Shown: piece by piece, positions 8,460 to 19,029 of the stretch | Layout of the letters: each line of letters starts with the position of its first letter | Position numbering within the stretch: the first letter of the stretch is position 1 | NCBI GenBank assembly: GCA_963921935.1 | Contig: OY998178.1 | Location: forward strand, 200,540,862-200,604,861 | From: Galeruca laticollis | Taxonomy: Eukaryota; Arthropoda; Insecta; Coleoptera; Chrysomelidae | Direction of reading: 5' to 3' | DNA length: 64,000 nt | Made by a program: the position numbers and the translations under genes | The notes under the pieces: generated by a model | The model's database searches: none | Seen by the model: only the letters and a program-made list of their open reading frames with translations | Told to the model about the DNA's origin: nothing

Positions 8460-11156
8460 CCGGGTGATCAGTTAAGGGTAGCGAGCGGCCATATCTCATA
8501 AGATATTGGTCGTATAGATTTAGAAAAAAAAATTCATGATAAAAGTCGCCAAGAGAAATTGCTGGAAATTATTTTCGAGTTTGTCAAACGTCCGCTAGAG
8601 GCCGTAACAACCAACTCTAAGTAGAAAAATGGTTTTTTTATAGAATTCACCTACACTTTTTGACTAAAATGTTTTGTTCTATTTATAAAAATAAAGCGGT
8701 GGGGGAGGTTTTTTTAAACAAACACAGATTTCTCCCGTTTCGCTTGACCGATTTTAACAAATTTGGGCTCATATGAAAGAGAATTTACACTACAAAACGC
8801 TTAATTGGTTTTGACTTTTTGACTTTCGTCTTCGCCGCTAGATGGCGTTAATTGAAATGGTAGCAAATTTTTTAGTTTCTTTCAAAAAAAAAACAAATGT
8901 AATCGTATATTCATTTTTACAGATTTTAAAAGAGGATACATTTTTCTAAAATTTAATGAGAAAAATTAATCATCTACCTTTTTTGAACCGTTGACATTGA
9001 ACAAAATATAATTTTATTACATTAAAAAATGGCAAGCCACTGCTTTTTATCAAAATAAAAATCATTTTCGGAATCACATATTAGTTGCTAACAAAAAGAA
9101 ACCCCTGACTTTTTTTCGTTAGACGAACGGTTTTGGATTGATAAAATAAAGGTTTACATACTGTAAACTAACATCGCATTTAAGCGAAGCAGGCCATGAT
9201 CTATATTAAGAGAGAAAAACACATTTTGACAGTTCCTGCTATTAACATCTAATTTAATGTTATGTAAAAAGCATTTTTACAACAAATCATGCCTTTTACG
9301 AATGAAGAAGCCTTTGATATGTTGAGAATTTATTTTCAATGTTTTGAAAATGCGGCGATTGCTTCTAGGCAGTATGCACTGCGTTATCTCGTCCGAAGAC
9401 GGCATTCGAGAATGGTTTTTTTTCGTCGTTTAGCCTTACGTTTAAGGCAACATGGCCAAGTGCAACCAACTCCAACTTTCAGAAGAAATCGTAGAGTAAG
9501 AAGAGAAGATAACATTATAAATGTGTTGGCTTATATTCATGCAGACCCCCATTTAACCATAAGAGAGATCGCCAGATATTTAGGAATATCCTATGGCTTA
9601 GAGCAAAAAATATTAATAGATTTTAAAATGCATCCGTATCACATCGTGATTCATCAATCCTTAAATGAGACTGACTTTGAACGTAGGCTCGATTACTGCT
9701 ACTGGCTTAGAGATTTCATTAGGGAAAACCATCATATTTTGTAGACAGATGAAGCATCTTTTTGCAGTAATGGCAGGGTAAATTTTCATAACATGCATTA
9801 CTGGTCGGACACTAATCCACACTGGTTACGTGAAGATTATCAGCAGGGTCGATGGAGCGTCAACGTCTGGTGCGGTGTTATTAATGGTGCTATTATCGGT
9901 CCGCACATCTTTAATGGCAATCTAACCGGTAACATGTATTTGAACTTTTTATTGAACGATTTACCAGGACTCTTAGAAAATGTGCCTTTAGAAGTAAGAA
10001 GAAACATGTGGTTTCAACAAGACGGATGCCCGGCACATTACTCTCGAAATGTGCAAGATTTTTTGAACAGGCATTTTCCTAACTGTTGGATTGGTAGAGG
10101 CAGTCTATTTTTCTGGCCACCACGGTCCCCCGATTTAACCTGCTTTGATTTTTATCTGGGGGCCGAATAAAGGATTTGGTGTATAAAACTCGACCAACTA
10201 CTCGAGAAGACATGATAGTCCGAATTCAAAACGCCATAAATAATATACCAAGAGCGGAAATTGAGGCAGCTGTCAACTCCACCTAGAAAAGATTGGACCA
10301 GTGCATTCAAAATAATGGACAACATTTCGAACATTTACGACAAAACTATTAATTTATTTTTAAAGTTCTGTGTTCTTGTTTTTAGTGTTATTCTTCCTGC
10401 TGTTGTTGGACAGTTTTATTAATATTTTTTCCAAATATGTAAATTAGTATGTTTCGAGATATGGGCGCCCCATGTAAATTTATTTGATTTTTTTAATCTA
10501 ATACCGTTTGTCTAACGAAAAAAAGTCAAAAGGTTCTTTTTGTTAGCAACTAATAAGTGATTACGAAAATGATTTTTATTTTGATAAAAAGCAGTGGCGT
10601 GCCATTTTTTAATGTAGTAAAATTATATTTTGTTCAATATCAACGGTTCAAAAAAAGGTAGATGATTATTTTTTTTCATTAAATTTTAGAAAAATGTATC
10701 CTCTTTTAAAATATGTAAAAATGAATATACCAATACATTTGTTTTTTTTTGAAAAAAACTTAAAAATTTGCTACCATTTCAGTTAACGCCATCTAGCGGC
10801 GAAGACGAAAATCAAACCCAAGTAAGCGTTTTGTAGTGTAAATTATGCTCTTTCATATGAGCCCAAATTTGATGAAATCGGTTTGTTTAAAAAAGCAATT
10901 GAACCTCCCCCACCGCTTTATTTTGATAAAACAGAACAAAACATTTTAGTCAAAAAGTGTAGGTGAATAGTCAGTAAACATGAAAATAATATCATCGATA
11001 TACTTTCATTAAGCAAAATTCTATAAAAATCCCATTTTTCTACTTAGTGTTACATAATTTCCAGCAAATTCTCTTAGCGACTTTTATCATGATTTTTTTT
11101 TAAATCTATACGACCAATATCTTATGAGATATGGCCGCTCGCTACCCTTAACTGCT
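8460..11156 (+). mobile_element. Mariner-superfamily transposon with very long (~670 bp) terminal inverted repeats
   Basis: 2.7-kb element starting CCGGGTGATCAGTTAAGG after TA (8458-8459). 8460-9145 and 10498-11156 are inverted copies of each other for about 670 bp with small indels. The left outer end keeps a few bases (CCGGGTGATC) that the right has lost. The transposase gene sits between, on the plus strand. The arms include GCCGCTAGATGGCGTTAA and its inverse. It interrupts the 3' side of the pogo-like element. Confidence 0.8.
9289..10335 (+). pseudogene. Mariner-superfamily transposase, DD41D-type spacing, stops and a frameshift
   Basis: N-terminal helix-turn-helix region (MPFTNEEAFDMLRIYFQC, then TIREIARYLGISYG), then the catalytic core: TDEASFCSNGRVNFHN (first Asp), WFQQDGCPAHYSRN (second Asp) and WPPRSPDLTCFDFYL (third Asp in FDF). 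Counting the residues, 41 lie between the second and third Asp, as in the DD41D group. A TAG at 9742-9744 lies in frame just before the first Asp. After YLG the frame shifts, and GRIKDLVYKTRPTTREDM and NGQHFEHLRQN continue to about 10350 with another stop. The copy is dead, but all three catalytic Asp codons are preserved. Confidence 0.78.
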
Positions 11157-11289
11157 TACATTGCTTGTAAAAAATATGACAAAAATTTACAGGCAACTGT
11201 AGCATTTATAAATTTCCCGCCTAGCCTCGAAATACGTGAGTTACCCATAAAATGAAGTACATTTTAAATGGAAGCATCCGGGTCAAACC

Positions 11290-13700
11290 TATATTTTTAT
11301 TGTCGTCGTCATCAGTGTCACTATTCAGTTCTTCAGTACAAGAAGCACATGGTATTTTTTTCTTTTTTTAGTGTTTTCCTTTACTTTTAATGATATTAAT
11401 GTTTTTCTTTTATTTTTCCAACCCCTTTTTGTAATCTCTATAATTCTCTTTGCCCTCTCTTTAATTTCGCTTGATCCAATTTTTCGTGTTTTTCTTGATC
11501 CTTTTTCTCATAATATTCTCACCAAGACTTAGAACTCATAGCACTAGGGAGCTTTCCTTTTTTGTTTGGCTTTATTTAGAGGGGGCTGGATAAAATAAAT
11601 GGACGTCGAAAGGATTAATTTGTGTCATTTTAGAATAATTCGTTTGATCTTTTAAAATATTTTAAGTAGAGGCCACCTCCTCTCAAGTCGTTACTGAAAC
11701 AACTGCTTCTACAGATTTTTCCAGAAGGATTCGCCTATATGTTTTTGGATATCTTGATTCGATTTTTTCATTAAAATGTTCTCGACTAAATTACCATTTA
11801 TTCCAACAAGTTTTTCAATTCCTAGATGTTCCGTTTGTAAAATTTTTGAAAAAATATCTTTTCATTTCGTGTTTCCTCACTATCACAATTTTCTAGCACA
11901 TCATTAGGTTCTTCGACATCCTTTTCAGTCTTTTCATTTGGAGTTTCTTCAATATCACAATTATCTTGCACATTATTAGTCAAGTCAATAGTATTTTCAG
12001 TCTCTAGAAGATCCGTTTCTAAGGTTTTCATTGTTTCAAAACCACCTTCTTCTCTGCATTCATATGGGGCTACTTCGAACTCATTTTTTCTTAAAGCGTT
12101 AGATGATTTTTCTAAATAATTTATGTCAAAATTAGTACTATCTGGCTCTGGATGTTCTGTTATAATTACTTCATCTAAAGATACGATATTCAGCGAATCC
12201 AATAGATCAACGTCACCAATTGTTACAGATCTAAAGAAGCTAGTACTATTCATCCTAGAAGTATTTATCTCTTCTAAAATTACAGCGGTGTTAATTTCAC
12301 TGTTGTGTAGTTTTCGTTCTAAGTGTTTAATTACTTTGAAAGCATTATTGTGATGATCCCGAAAGGACGGTAGTGTTAAAAGGACATTAGCATAGAAATA
12401 AGATTTAAATTAGGTTAATATTAATCACAATATTTAGCGAGCGTTGATCTAGGAAGGTCAATGTTAGATATGCGTGGAAGCACGTTCTAGTTAAAAATGT
12501 AAATAGCACGATCAACTAAAATAGACTAAGGTCAGGCACGCAGGACATTGTCCGACACGCTTCCTAGAAATTAGAAGTGTAACAAACCAAGAATTTAATT
12601 GTTATTATTAGTCTGAATAAGTTAAATGATATGATATTATATTAGTGTATTTTAAAATATATTAAAAAGCCCAGTGTTTTTGTATAAGTGATGTCGTTTA
12701 TTCAACTCCCGAAGAACGGTTACTAGGTAAGTGTTTTCCTCACGATAATATACCTTTATGGTAAACGTAACCACCACATTATAACAGTCGCCTATTGAGA
12801 TTTCTTGGGATAAAGTTAAAATTGTTCCAATGTTTTTTTCACACATTTGGTATAGTCGACATTGTTCGAGTCAAATGGGAAAAGCCCACATTTTCTAAAA
12901 CCATTTTTTATGTAATCTACCATATTAACGTTATATAGAGCTTATTTGAAAACTTTAACAAAATTATTTTTGGTGATGCTGGCATTTACATTATCAGGTT
13001 GTGATTGCCAGTTTTGTACCGTTTTCTTCCATTCGAGTTTTAATGGTCTGAAGACACTAACATCGGCAGCTTGAATGATATGGACGGCGTTAGGACGAAG
13101 TGCGTATAAAATAATTTGTTTCTGATCACAGAAATTACTAAACGGTATTGACATATGAGATCGGTGCCCATTTAAAAACATGATGATTGGTTTGGTTATG
13201 TTATTATCCACGATCCATTTATGAAAAGTGTTTGCGAAATATTCGTAAAACGCTTCCCCTTTCATCCATCCGATATCGCTTCCTAAAACCCATGTTTCGG
13301 GCATATTTTCTACAAGTGATTTTGGAGGTCTTACGTAGGAATATACTACTATTGGTGGATATACATTATCCTCAGCATTAAATACAATTAGTACTATGAA
13401 ATTTGCTTTCTCGTTACCAGTTTTAATGCTGTACAGATTTTTCCAGCCACCTGGTGTTTAAACTTTGCCAGCCTTAGTGCAGAGCGGAAAACCGAACTCA
13501 TCGCAATTGAAAATTCTATTGGCGTCACTAAGAAGTGCAGACCAGTTATTATTTTCCAAATATTCCTGCAGTTCTTTAAACTATAACTGGATTGCTTCCT
13601 CCGTTACGATTGCTCTAGCCTTATTAATGCATTTAGCTTCCCTAACTTCCCAACTTCGAACTGAAGGGGTTATTCCATTTTTTAAGACATAACCTTACAA
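11290..13700 (-). pseudogene. Pogo/Tigger-like (jerky-type) transposase, broken
   Basis: Minus-strand pieces in family order: PSVRSWEVREAKCINKA; stop at 13583-13581; NRIFNCDEFGFPLCTKAG (first Asp); stop at 13460-13458; NLYSIKTGNEKANFIVLI; MPETWVLGSDIGWM; PIIMFLNGHRSHMS; HIIQAADVSVFRPLK (third Asp); a stop near 12942; YIKNGFRKCGLFPFDS; IKHLERKLHNSEINTA; and a Lys/Glu-rich tail to about 11300. The second catalytic Asp of the xxDGHxSH motif is Asn here (LNGHRSH), which alone should abolish transposition. The frame is further interrupted by a candidate LTR at 12374-12786. DDE_1-type pogo transposases normally have 500-800 residues, which fits the total span. Confidence 0.7.
12374..12786. mobile_element. 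Candidate solo LTR inside the pogo-like gene
   Basis: 413 bp beginning TGTTAAAAGG and ending TTATAACA (TGTTA...TAACA), flanked by GTAG and GTCG, a possible 4-bp duplication with one mismatch. On the minus strand it carries AATAAACGAC, a possible poly(A) signal. Pogo coding similarity is seen on both sides but not inside, as expected for an insertion. No primer-binding site or internal genes are visible. Confidence 0.4.
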
Positions 13701-13840
13701 TTTTTAAATAAGGCTAGAAAATTGTGGCCGAGAACAGGCATTATATTAAACAAACATAATTTTTTAGTTTTACTATTTTAAACAAAAAAAAAAGATCAAA
13801 GTGGCCGAGAACGGGTTGTGACCGGCGAACAGGTTCAATC

Positions 13841-14032
13841 ACACAATGAGATGTAAAACTGATAACAGTCAGCAATATCCAATTTTTGAGTACTAGCTAT
13901 AATATGTTGTCTTAATATATCCAAATACATGTACTGACTCATATTCTCTTCTATAAAATGTTTATTACCTACTCCCGCAGACGACACATTTATTGATTGA
14001 TTGTTAAAAGGGATACATACATTGCCCTGCAA
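13841..14032 (-). pseudogene. Tc1-like transposase, central remnant (proximal half of a split copy)
   Basis: Minus-strand reading SSAGVGNKHFIEENMSQYMY then LDILRQHIIASTQKLDIADC and YQFY. This matches the Tc1 block between the first and second catalytic Asp (S-A-x-GVGxLxFIE, YxxILxxxLxxSxxKL). The next expected residues, QDNDPKHxA with the second Asp, are absent because the nested block 6340-13840 begins here. The downstream part is at 6190-6338. Confidence 0.65.
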
Positions 14033-14154
14033 CCCCTATTGCAGCAAATATTACTTGCTTCCAAAAATTTAAATCCTTATTAATATACTGAACACGTTAT
14101 TTAGTACGCCTATACAAACACAAACAATTACACTGCCTGACGCGCGTATATGGT

Positions 14155-14784
14155 ATGGAAACAGGTGAAGAAACTATTGTAGGAACGGATATCCAGACTG
14201 GAGAAATTAAGAAAGAACAACCAAAAAAATTATTCAACATACAGAAATCTCACTTATACTCAAATCATTAATTGTTTTCATTAAAAAAACAGACGATGAA
14301 GGAAATTTAGGTAAAATACATCCAATGAAGGTGGGTCATATTTTACATAAAACATTAACAATCCCGAATATTATCATCATATCGAGTATTGGTAAAAATA
14401 GAATACGAGTGGAGTTAAAATCATTAAAAGATGCAAATAGGTTAGTAAATGGTAAGCGGTTGAAAGAAGAACAATTAGTGGCTTTTATACCAAATAATTT
14501 ACTTCAAAGAAAGGGAATTATTCGAAATGTAGATATATACGATCTTTAAAGACGAATATCTTTTTCAAAATATTATTTCTCCGATAAATATAACCGATGT
14601 TTCTAGATTTAAGAGAAAAATAGAAATTTACGGCGAGAGTGTATATGTACCACGACAAATGGTATTATTATCTTTTGAGGGAAATATTTTACCTAGAAAC
14701 GTTTTCATTAATAGCGTATCTTGTACAGTTGAACCATACGTTCACAAAGTAATCCAGTGTTATAAATGCCTCGAACATGGACAT
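14155..14784 (+). pseudogene. LINE ORF1 (gag-like) protein, part 1
   Basis: Starts METGEETIVGTDIQTGE, with a stop and frame changes, then VGHILHKTLTIPNIIIISSI, GKNRIRVELKSLKDANRLV, and (in another frame from about 14548) DEYLFQNIISPINITDVSRF, YVPRQMVLLSFEGNILPR and QCYKCLEHGH, the first half of a CCHC zinc knuckle. This is the ORF1 architecture of I/Jockey-type LINEs: an RRM-like domain, then CX2CX4HX4C knuckles that bind the element RNA. An 8-bp-duplicating transposon is inserted exactly inside the knuckle, and the reading continues at 17650. Confidence 0.7.
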
Positions 14785-17641
14785 TAGGGTGGAGCGAAAA
14801 AAGTTATTTTTGAATTTTAACAACGGCTAGTGCCAAAAAGTTTCCTTCTTGTGAGTTGATTATATGGTAAAAATTTCAAATTTTTTATACATGTTTTTCA
14901 GGGGTCACACTACTGGCGAAGTTTCCCAATATATTAAAAATAAGTATTTTCTGCAACAAGTGGCAACATAGCCAAAGCCATGGCTCGCGGTATTACTCGG
15001 TAATTGTCGGTTTCTCAGAAAATAATAAATAATATTGCGTCAGGCAAGTCAAGTAATCGCAAGTTGAGTGTTGCTCGAGCTGTTCTGTTGTAAGTAGTGC
15101 TAAAATTGTTTTAAAAATAACTATGCCGAAAACGCGGAAAGACGTACATTGCACCGTTTTTGGGGCTTTCAAACAACTTAATACTACGGTTTTGCCCACT
15201 TTCTGTGATGTTATGAAGCATTATTTGTATGTGAGGTTCGAATTATTACAAAAGTGTAAAAAAGAGCCAACTTTTCCTGAAGTTGCAAACATTGTTTTGC
15301 GAGATGTTAAAAGTATATGGGACAACGCTTGTTTGCCATATTTGAGTGACCGTAGAATTTTTCAAATGTTAAAAGACTATTTTGAGAAGTATAAAAAGGT
15401 TAAAAAATTGCCGGCGTCTAGACGGAACCCAAAGGTCAAATTATTTTTCAATAGAGCTCAAAAGAAACTGTTTGACATCAGTTTTTGTAAATGTTCTGAT
15501 TTTAAAAAGTGCTTGTGTTTGTACAAAGTACCAAGTAAAGAGCAAGAATTTTTAGTAGATCAGCGGCGTGAAAGGCAAATGATTATTGCTGGGTTGGATG
15601 TGGTAACCAGTAAACTTTTACAGAGACGCGTTGCCCGAATAAACAAAATCGAGGAGAGAAAAAGCAAAGAGGTTTCCAAGTTAAACTTGACATTTGTTAA
15701 TTCTAATGATTTAGATGAGGATAAAAGTTCGAGCAGTTCGTCAGAATTAGATGATCGTGAATTCGTTCCCGCAAAAAGCATGAAACCTCCTTCAGAAGCA
15801 TTAGCTATTCCCAGCACATCTCAAATGCGAGTTAACAGTAACAAATTGGCTGTAGTATGTGATAGAACGGGAATTTCAGACAGGGCTGCTGCAATGTTGT
15901 CAAGTGCAGTTCTTCAGGATGTTGGAATAATAACTCTAGAAGACCAGTCCAAAGTTATAGATAGAAGTAAAATTAGGAGAGCAAGAAAAAATGTTAGAAA
16001 GGCGATTCAAAACAAAGAAGTTATAAGTGACATTGAAGGAATTTATTTTGACGGTCGCAAGGACAAAACCATTACTTTTGAAACTATTGAACAAAAAATG
16101 CATAAAAAAATTATTGTCGAGGAACACATTGTGGTTTTATGTGAACCTGGATCAAGATATTTAGGGCATGTTTGTCCAAGAGCCGGTACCGCTAAGGAAA
16201 TTTCATTATCTTTGTTTAATTTCTTAATGGAGAAAATTATGTTGGATAGTGTAGTTGTTATCGGCTGTGATGGCACTGTTGTGAATATGGGACGGAAAAA
16301 CGGAATAATAGTGCAGCTTGAAAGGAAATTTAAAAAACCACTTCTGTGGTTTATTTGCATGCTTCATGCGAATTAATTGCCATTAAGACACCTACTCCTG
16401 TTTTTAGATGGCCAGACAACAGGGCCGCGGGGGTTTTCCGGAGAAATTGGAAAGCTTTTGGAAACATGTGACAAACTACCAGTTGTACAATTTCAACCCA
16501 TAGAAGGCGAATTGCCCGACGTTGATGTTGCTGTATTAAGTACCGACCAAAAATATTTATATGAAGCATGTCATGCAATATCTTCTGGAATCTTTTCATT
16601 TGATTTATCAAAGAGAAACCCAGGAACCTTGGCTCATTCTAGATGACTTACTTGTGCCAACCGAATTTTACGTTTATATGCAGCAACGGAAGTACCTTCA
16701 ACAAATCTTAAGATTCTTAGTTCTTTTGTGATTAAGGTCTACGCACCGACTTGGTTTGACATAAAAATAAAATCATCTTGCTTAGATGGCCCAAAACATT
16801 TATTAGGAATGATTCAGCGATCAAGGTTTTTACCCCAAAACATTTTAAAAATTGTAGATCCGGTAATAGAAAGAAATGCATATTTCGCTCACCCGGAGAA
16901 TTTATTAATTTGTTTACTAAATGATAATAAACGTTCTCTTCGAGAATTAGCTTTAAGGCGTATTTTGAAGACCAGAAATGATCCTACTTGTAAACAGATA
17001 AGAGAATTTATTATTTCTAAAATAAATTTTGAAGCAACTACATATTACGACTTGATTGATTGGCAGAATTGTGAACTGAGTGAACCACCTATTTTGGCAA
17101 GCATTTCAAATGATGACCTAAATCAGCTGATTAATACTGTACCTGAAATGGATTTAGTAAAGTTTCCGTGTCATACACAGGCTGTAGAAAGACGTGTCAA
17201 AATAGTCTCTGAGGCATCTTTGAGTGTTTCAGGAAAAGAGTCTAGAGACGGCTATGTAATGGCCAAACTGCAATCCCGATCAGAAATGCCAGTTTTCGAA
17301 ACCAAAAAGGACTTTAAGTGATTTATGAGTATAAGGGTGGGTGGGAGGTAGGAACTCTAGGTCGGATACCTCCACGTGGTGAGTTCTGGGAAGTTTATAG
17401 CTTATTTTTTTGTAATATGCTATAAACTTGCGAAAATCGGACGTAATTTAACCGATAATAAAATGAAAATAATATTCTTGAAATTGACATAACTTTGACG
17501 TTTGTGTGACCCCTCAAAACAGAATAGTAGGAAGCTGAAATTTTGCACAGGAAATAGTATTTATAAATAGAACATTTTTCGTTCCTAGCCGTTGTCAAAA
17601 TTTTATAAAAAAAATTTTTTTAATGTTTTCGCTCCACCCTA
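14785..17641 (+). mobile_element. Unclassified DNA transposon: 8-bp duplication, TAGGG termini, 732-codon ORF
   Basis: 2,857-bp element with perfect 16-bp terminal inverted repeats TAGGGTGGAGCGAAAA, flanked by the identical octamer ATGGACAT at 14777-14784 and 17642-17649. Further inverted motifs lie inside: AATTTT(A/G)ACAACGGCTAG at 14813-14830 and 17585-17602, and GGGGTCACAC at 14901-14910 and 17504-17513. These are plausible transposase-binding sites. An 8-bp duplication and a TAGGG end fit the YARNG termini of hAT elements, but the encoded protein does not read like a standard hAT transposase. The insertion splits a LINE zinc knuckle, and removing the element with one copy of the octamer restores it. 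Confidence 0.88.
15123..17321 (+). pseudogene. Putative transposase of unclassified family, two nonsense mutations
   Basis: One frame of 733 codons from ATG 15123, interrupted only by TAA at 16374-16376 and TGA at 16644-16646. The context suggests single-base changes from GAA (HAN-E-LPLRHL) and TGG (HSR-W-LTCANR). Features: N-terminal Lys-rich region; a Cys cluster FCKCSDFKKCLCLY (about residues 121-134); a Ser/Asp-rich linker; and a core with VVVIGCDGTVVNMGRK (about 377-392), LLWFICMLHAN, LFLDGQTTGPRGFSGEIGK, TCANRILRLYAATEVPS, VKVYAPTWFDIK-like text, LDGPKHLLGM, and SGKESRDGYVMAKLQSR near the end. I recall the same core in multi-copy uncharacterised arthropod and cnidarian proteins. Conserved Asp in CDGT and the CxxLH motif could be part of an RNase H-like catalytic fold. 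That is inference. Confidence 0.65.
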
Positions 17642-17649
17642 ATGGACAT

Positions 17650-17815
17650 GTAGCTAAACACTGCCGAAGTACGATTACTCGCTGTATGAATTGTACACAG
17701 ATAAAAAATGAAACCCATAGTTATAGAGATCCCCAAGATAGCTTTTGTTTACACTGTAAAAGTAACACAGGCCAACAAAAAAAATATTTTTTTTGGTGTT
17801 CAGGTTTTTTGAGCT
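17650..17815 (+). pseudogene. LINE ORF1 (gag-like) protein, part 2
   Basis: Continues the knuckle split by the transposon: GHVAKHCRSTITRCMNC, then DSFCLHCKSNTGQQKK. The first knuckle CYKCLEHGH+VAKHC has CX2CX4HX4C spacing, and a second Cys-rich unit follows. The coding similarity stops at about 17790, where another repeat begins. Confidence 0.65.
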
Positions 17816-18350
17816 AATTTTAGCTATATTTGGGGCGCTGAATCTAAATATAGTCAGGTTTTCCCTATCAGCTCTAGTTTTTTAGATATTAGTTATACTT
17901 AAAAAGGTTACACGCACCTGCTTGCTATTATCCGCTCCCTGTTTTAACTAATGTTATATATATTTTTATTTTTTATATTGGTCTAGTATTCAATTAGTAA
18001 TTAAAAAAACATTATACAATCTATGTATTTATTTACAACACCTTTAATAAAAATAAATAATAAAAAAATACTAGGTATTTTCTAACAGTAACCCAGTGTT
18101 AAACTACACCCCCAGTATAAAAAACTACGGCTTATTTGCATTTTACTGGGTTCTAATAAATGACGACAATGGCTTATCAACACGTGCACTGTCGCGTCAT
18201 ACTGGCGCCACTTGCGGCGGGTTTCGTATTAATCTAAGGTATTAACACTTGAACTTGAGTTAGTTAGTTTGCAGATTGACGCCGTAGAGAGTAGAACGGA
18301 GTTGCGAAATATCTTAGTTTTTTTTTGTTGTGCTTTTTTATTGACATAAA

Positions 18351-19025
18351 ATGAGTTCCACTGCTGGTTCCAGCAGAAGAAGTCGTGTAAATCACCCTGA
18401 CGTGTTTTGTTACATATGTGGGGAAATGTAAAGAGAACTTATCTTGGATACATTGGTGTTAAACTTGTGATCAGGATAAAACCTGGACACCACATATGGT
18501 ATGTAAAACGTGTACTGAACATTTACGACAGTGGACTGCTGGAAAAAGAAAATGTTTACAATTTGGCGTACCCATGGTTTGGAGGGAACCCAAAAATCAC
18601 TTTAATGACTGTTACTTTTGCCTAGTAAATCTCAATAGAATTAATCGAAACAACCGTAGCAAGTGGAATTATCCTAATTTAGAGCCTGCAAGGCGCCTAG
18701 TTGCTCATTCAGATGAAGTACCAATCCCCACATTTCGTTATCTACCAGAGCTTGGCTAGGACGAGAATTCTTCCTGTAATCAATCTTCTGAAAGTGATAA
18801 ATGTGACTGTGATTATTTAGGGACGACATCAATGCCCCAACGTTTTAATCAAAATGAGTTAAACGACATCAGCAGAGATCTCAACCTTTCAAAGGAAGCT
18901 TCTGAAATTCTAGCTTCTAGGTTGAAGGACAAGAATTTACTCGGACAAGGAACTAAGATTACTTTTTACCGAAGTAGAGAAAAGGATTTTCTACCTTCCT
19001 TTTCTCAAGAAGACAATCTTGTATA
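18351..19025 (+). pseudogene. Fragment of a repeated arthropod gene family (uncharacterised, Cys-rich)
   Basis: From ATG 18351: MSSTAGSSRRSRVNHPDVFC then YICGE with a stop, then in another frame MVCKTCTEHLRQWTAGKRK, FGVPMVWREPKNHFNDCYFC, and after a stop RDLNLSKEASEILASRLKDK and ITFYRSREKDFLPSF ending DNLVYC. CX2CG...CX2C...WREPxxHxxDCYFC looks like a zinc-binding N-terminus. I recall this wording from a multi-copy arthropod family whose longer members continue past LVYCND. Here the gene is cut off after LVYC, where LINE RNase H sequence begins. At least three stops or frame changes are present. The sequence before it (17820-18350) is AT-rich with TTTGGGGCGCTGAATCT at 17829 and may be its 5' region. 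Confidence 0.5.
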
Positions 19026-19029
19026 TTGC

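Noticed and set aside
11822..12253. 143-residue acidic ORF as a separate gene
   Set aside because: Its position and the adjoining IKHLERKL block make it the C-terminal region of the broken pogo-like transposase.
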